Shown one piece after another: positions 15,118-17,123 of a DNA stretch of 17,123 bases; the stretch's first letter is position 1, and every line of letters begins with the position of its first letter. Position numbers and translations under genes: made by a program. This DNA comes from Minisyncoccota bacterium (GTDB lineage Bacteria > Patescibacteriota > Minisyncoccia > Phycocordibacterales > UBA9973): contig JAGOOL010000010.1 in NCBI GenBank assembly GCA_017992485.1, forward strand, positions 1 through 17,123, read 5' to 3'. The notes beneath the pieces were generated by a model. The model was not told the DNA's origin. It worked only from the letters and a program-made list of their open reading frames with translations, and made no database searches.

Positions 15118-15933
15118 CTATTTCTGCACCCCAACAAACCGCAGCTCGAACAAATTTACCGGAGAGCGAAACAGAATTCTCTGAAATGGATCACGCGGAT
15201 CAGCCAAGCTTTCTTCGGCGATAGCAATCGTCAGCCCATCATCGAGCGTTGCAACAGTTGTTCCCTTTTCGATAACAACATCACGCGGCAGCGTCGTTTC
15301 AAATGTACCGCCACCCTGACCTTTGAGATCAATGAAAATATCTTTTCCGACAATAACAGCTTTAGTGATTTCACCGGAAGTTGAAAATAATTTTATCTTG
15401 GCGGAACGCGGGTCTGCTTCGTCTATGGTTCCGATAGGAATATCACCGCGAGAGTATGCGCGCGCTCCAACAGTAATTCCATCTTCAGTTCCGGCATCGA
15501 CAATAATTGTATCGTAAACAGATTCATTTGGCTTTACCAAAATCCGCGCCATGACAAGCTGGACTGTTTCTTTTTTACGTGCCAACATTTCGGTTAACTT
15601 TGCATTTTCATCTTCAATCGTCGGCAACCACGCAAGCTCAGCTTCTAGCTCCTTTACTCTTTCATCGAGTTCATTTTTCTCATTGATCAATGTACTTTTT
15701 GATTTTGAAAGCTCAAGACCATTCGCAACACTTTCACCTGCTGTTCTTTTTATACGAAAAATTGAATTACCAACACTCGCAATAGTTGAAATAGTTTTAC
15801 TCGGACCGACAGCAATGAAACAAATACCGATGAATGCAATAAGTGAACTTGCAATCACTAAAATCCGCTTGCGGTAGCTGCGGAAATTTCTATCCTTATA
15901 TGAAATAAATTTATTTTGACCTCTCCGTATCAT
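15118..15933 (-). CDS. mreC: Rod-shape protein MreC
   Basis: MreC is a membrane-anchored scaffold that links cytoplasmic MreB to periplasmic or external wall synthases. The 271 residues show the standard plan: a basic cytoplasmic tail, one membrane helix (~23-43, ILVIASSLIAFIGICFIAVG), a coiled coil (~75-121, ELDERVKELEAELAWL) and a C-terminal double beta-barrel region (~122-271) with VYDTIIVDAGTEDGITVGA and VATLDDGLTIAI. The ATG lies inside the end of mreB (23-base overlap), a sign of translational coupling; no Shine-Dalgarno sequence is seen. No mreD or rodA follows, because the next gene is convergent and a terminator intervenes. Confidence 0.93.
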   Translation of the reverse strand: MIRRGQNKFISYKDRNFRSYRKRILVIASSLIAFIGICFIAVGPSKTISTIASVGNSIFRIKRTAGESVANGLELSKSKSTLINEKNELDERVKELEAELAWLPTIEDENAKLTEMLARKKETVQLVMARILVKPNESVYDTIIVDAGTEDGITVGARAYSRGDIPIGTIDEADPRSAKIKLFSTSGEITKAVIVGKDIFIDLKGQGGGTFETTLPRDVVIEKGTTVATLDDGLTIAIAEESLADPRDPFQRILFRSPVNLFELRFVGVQK

Positions 15934-16957
15934 AATCTGGAAGCAATACTTCCTTGTAATAATTGATATCTTCGAGCACTATGCCGGCGCCACGAGCAAC
16001 GGCAGTAAGCGGATCTTCGGTAACTGTGACCGGAATCTTGAGCATATTTTGCAAAAGCACATCGAGACCGTGCAAAAGCGCACCACCCCCGGAGAGCACA
16101 ATACCTCGATGCATAATGTCACCGAGAATTTCCGGCGGCGTTGTTTCGAGTACTTCCTTGATGCCGTCGATCAGACCGAGAATCGACTGACCCATCGCTT
16201 CGCGAATATCAGCATCGGTAATGACAACTTCGCGAGGCAAACCGGTAACGAGATCTCGTCCACGAACTTCAGCTTCCATCGGATCACCCGGAGCAACTGA
16301 GCCTATTGCAATTTTAACACTCTCTGCGGTTTTTTCACCAATCAATAGTTTGAATTCATCGCGCAAATAGCCGATGATATCAGTGTTAAATTTATCGCCG
16401 GCAATCTTGAGGTTTACCGAGCGAACGATACCGGAAAGTGAAATGACCGCAATGTCAGTTGTGCCGCCGCCGATGTCGACAATCATGCTACCGACTGGTT
16501 CTTTGACCGGGAGACGAATACCAATTGCCGCAGCCATCGGTTCTTCAACAAGGTGTACTTCACGAGCGCCCGCTGATTTTGCGGCGTCGTATACTGCGCG
16601 ACCTTCGACGTTGGTTATGCCGGACGGCACACCGATTACAACACGTGGTCGAAAAAATTTCTTCGACATCTTTTCAGCTTTATTGATGAGGTACGCGAGC
16701 ATTTCTTCGGTGACTTCGAAATCTGAAATCACACCATCAACGATCGGACGGACCGCACGAATATGCGGTGGTGTACGACCGAGCATTTGTTTTGCTTCCA
16801 TACCGACCGCAACAATCTGTCCGGTCTTGTGATTCACCGCAACAACAGACGGTTCGTTGATGACGATGCCGTGGCCACGCAAATACACCAAAGTATTTGC
16901 CGTACCAAGGTCAATGCCGATGTCGTTTGAAAATGAATTGTAGAGTTTTTGAAACAT
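15911..16957 (-). CDS. mreB: Rod-shape determining actin-like protein MreB
   Basis: MreB is a bacterial actin that polymerises with ATP under the membrane and guides cell-wall synthesis. The 348 residues are of normal length. The phosphate-1 loop is DLGTANT (16-22), the phosphate-2 loop DIGGGTTDIA (161-170), with the VEEPMAAAIG motif (137-146) and LSGGGALLHG of the adenosine site near the C-terminus. The N-terminus (MFQKLYNSFSNDIGIDLG) is short and amphipathic, fitting membrane contact. The ATG at 16957 has no Shine-Dalgarno sequence. A TATAGA box at 16977-16982 could be a -10, in which case the adjacent inverted-repeat arm (16983-16999) would occupy the 17-base promoter spacer. mreC overlaps its 3' end. 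Confidence 0.97.
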   Translation of the reverse strand: MFQKLYNSFSNDIGIDLGTANTLVYLRGHGIVINEPSVVAVNHKTGQIVAVGMEAKQMLGRTPPHIRAVRPIVDGVISDFEVTEEMLAYLINKAEKMSKKFFRPRVVIGVPSGITNVEGRAVYDAAKSAGAREVHLVEEPMAAAIGIRLPVKEPVGSMIVDIGGGTTDIAVISLSGIVRSVNLKIAGDKFNTDIIGYLRDEFKLLIGEKTAESVKIAIGSVAPGDPMEAEVRGRDLVTGLPREVVITDADIREAMGQSILGLIDGIKEVLETTPPEILGDIMHRGIVLSGGGALLHGLDVLLQNMLKIPVTVTEDPLTAVARGAGIVLEDINYYKEVLLPDYDTERSK

Positions 16958-16982
16958 TTTTTATATAGATGATTCTTCTATA

Positions 16983-17093
16983 TTGAAATAATATATTCAG
17001 ATTGAGGCATTTGCGGAGCGCGCCGGCGCGAGCAGAAGGCACGTTTTCAGCAGAAAACGATGCCGTTGCCGAGAGATGAATATATTATTTCAA
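16983..17093. repeat. 111-base inverted-repeat element with nested hairpins upstream of mreB
   Basis: TTGAAATAATATATTCA (16983-16999) and TGAATATATTATTTCAA (17077-17093) are perfect 17-base inverted repeats, 77 bases apart. Inside are a GC-only palindrome CGCGCCGGCGCG (17019-17030) and an 11-bp hairpin made of GGCA + CGTTTTC (17038-17048) and GAAAACG + TGCC (17053-17064) with an AGCA loop and one bulged A. GGCA (17006-17009) can also pair with TGCC (17067-17070), which would make a multi-branched fold closed by the 17-bp stem. It starts 25 bases from the mreB ATG. It could be a structured leader RNA, a small RNA, or a miniature transposon-like repeat; no target duplication is evident. Confidence 0.8.
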
Positions 17094-17112
17094 CATTGTA
17101 AGAACCTCCTCC
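17085..17112 (-). promoter_or_regulatory. Strong Shine-Dalgarno-like sequence with a three-codon ORF
   Basis: On the minus strand GGAGGAGG (17105-17112) lies 8 bases before an ATG (17094-17096) that reads Met-Leu-Lys-stop (TAA at 17085-17087). The codons fall in the outer arm of the inverted repeat. No other gene in this window has such a site. It may be a minimal leader ORF upstream of mreB, part of a structured RNA, or chance. Confidence 0.3.
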
Positions 17113-17123
17113 GCTTTTACTAT

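Noticed and set aside
16983..17093. Calling the inverted-repeat element a transposon
   Set aside because: No transposase, no clear target-site duplication and only one copy in view. Left as an unclassified structured repeat.
17097..17112. CCTCCT on the plus strand resembling the 3' end of 16S rRNA
   Set aside because: The surrounding bases do not match the conserved 16S tail.
1..17123. UGA recoding as in Gracilibacteria or SR1
   Set aside because: No identified gene has an internal in-frame TGA, and the 8106 gene ends in TGA directly at its terminator.

Overview
The window most resembles a Patescibacteria (Candidate Phyla Radiation) chromosome, probably of a Parcubacteria-like lineage. This is inferred from the gene families and style: a compact, moderately AT-rich layout with short gaps, almost no Shine-Dalgarno sequences, and a very large repeat-built surface protein beside slim housekeeping genes. 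Tgt and UvrA also depart in shape from textbook versions. Real genes here contain no in-frame TGA, so the standard bacterial code applies and the UGA-recoding CPR lineages are unlikely. I could not run a taxonomic search.

Layout. Bases 1-5020 (minus strand) are one uninterrupted reading frame of at least 1673 codons that runs off the left edge. It encodes a secreted or membrane-anchored modular protein with six ~98-residue repeats, fibronectin/Ig-like domains and coiled coil. Next to it is uvrA (5142-7943, minus), whose protein appears to lack the insertion domain. A divergent promoter pair sharing one -35 element (8040-8046) separates uvrA from a plus-strand unknown gene (8106-8585) with its own terminator. 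A plus-strand membrane protein with duplicated DoxX-like modules follows (8712-9791), then about 320 bases holding only a start-less ORF or gene remnant and terminators.

Bases 14692-10114 (minus) form a tight run: tgt, a DUF1653 gene, uvrB and a DUF3298/RsiV-like membrane-anchored gene, with gaps of 36 and 41 bases and a TAATG stop/start overlap. Upstream of tgt, a perfect consensus sigma-70 promoter (TTGACA, 17 bases, TATAAT) fires the other way into a 102-residue putative lipoprotein gene. That gene converges on mreBC (minus, overlapping by 23 bases) through a bidirectional terminator. Upstream of mreB is a 111-base element with perfect 17-base inverted ends and nested hairpins, preceded on the mreB strand by the only strong Shine-Dalgarno-like sequence noticed in the window.

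The genes cover excision repair (UvrA, UvrB), tRNA queuosine-type exchange (Tgt), rod-shape/cell-wall scaffolding (MreB, MreC) and cell-surface functions (giant protein, DoxX-like, DUF3298, lipoprotein). There is no clear new defence or mobile system. The best leads are the giant repeat protein, the insertion-domain-less UvrA, the mreB upstream element, and the pattern of -10 boxes sitting almost on start codons.
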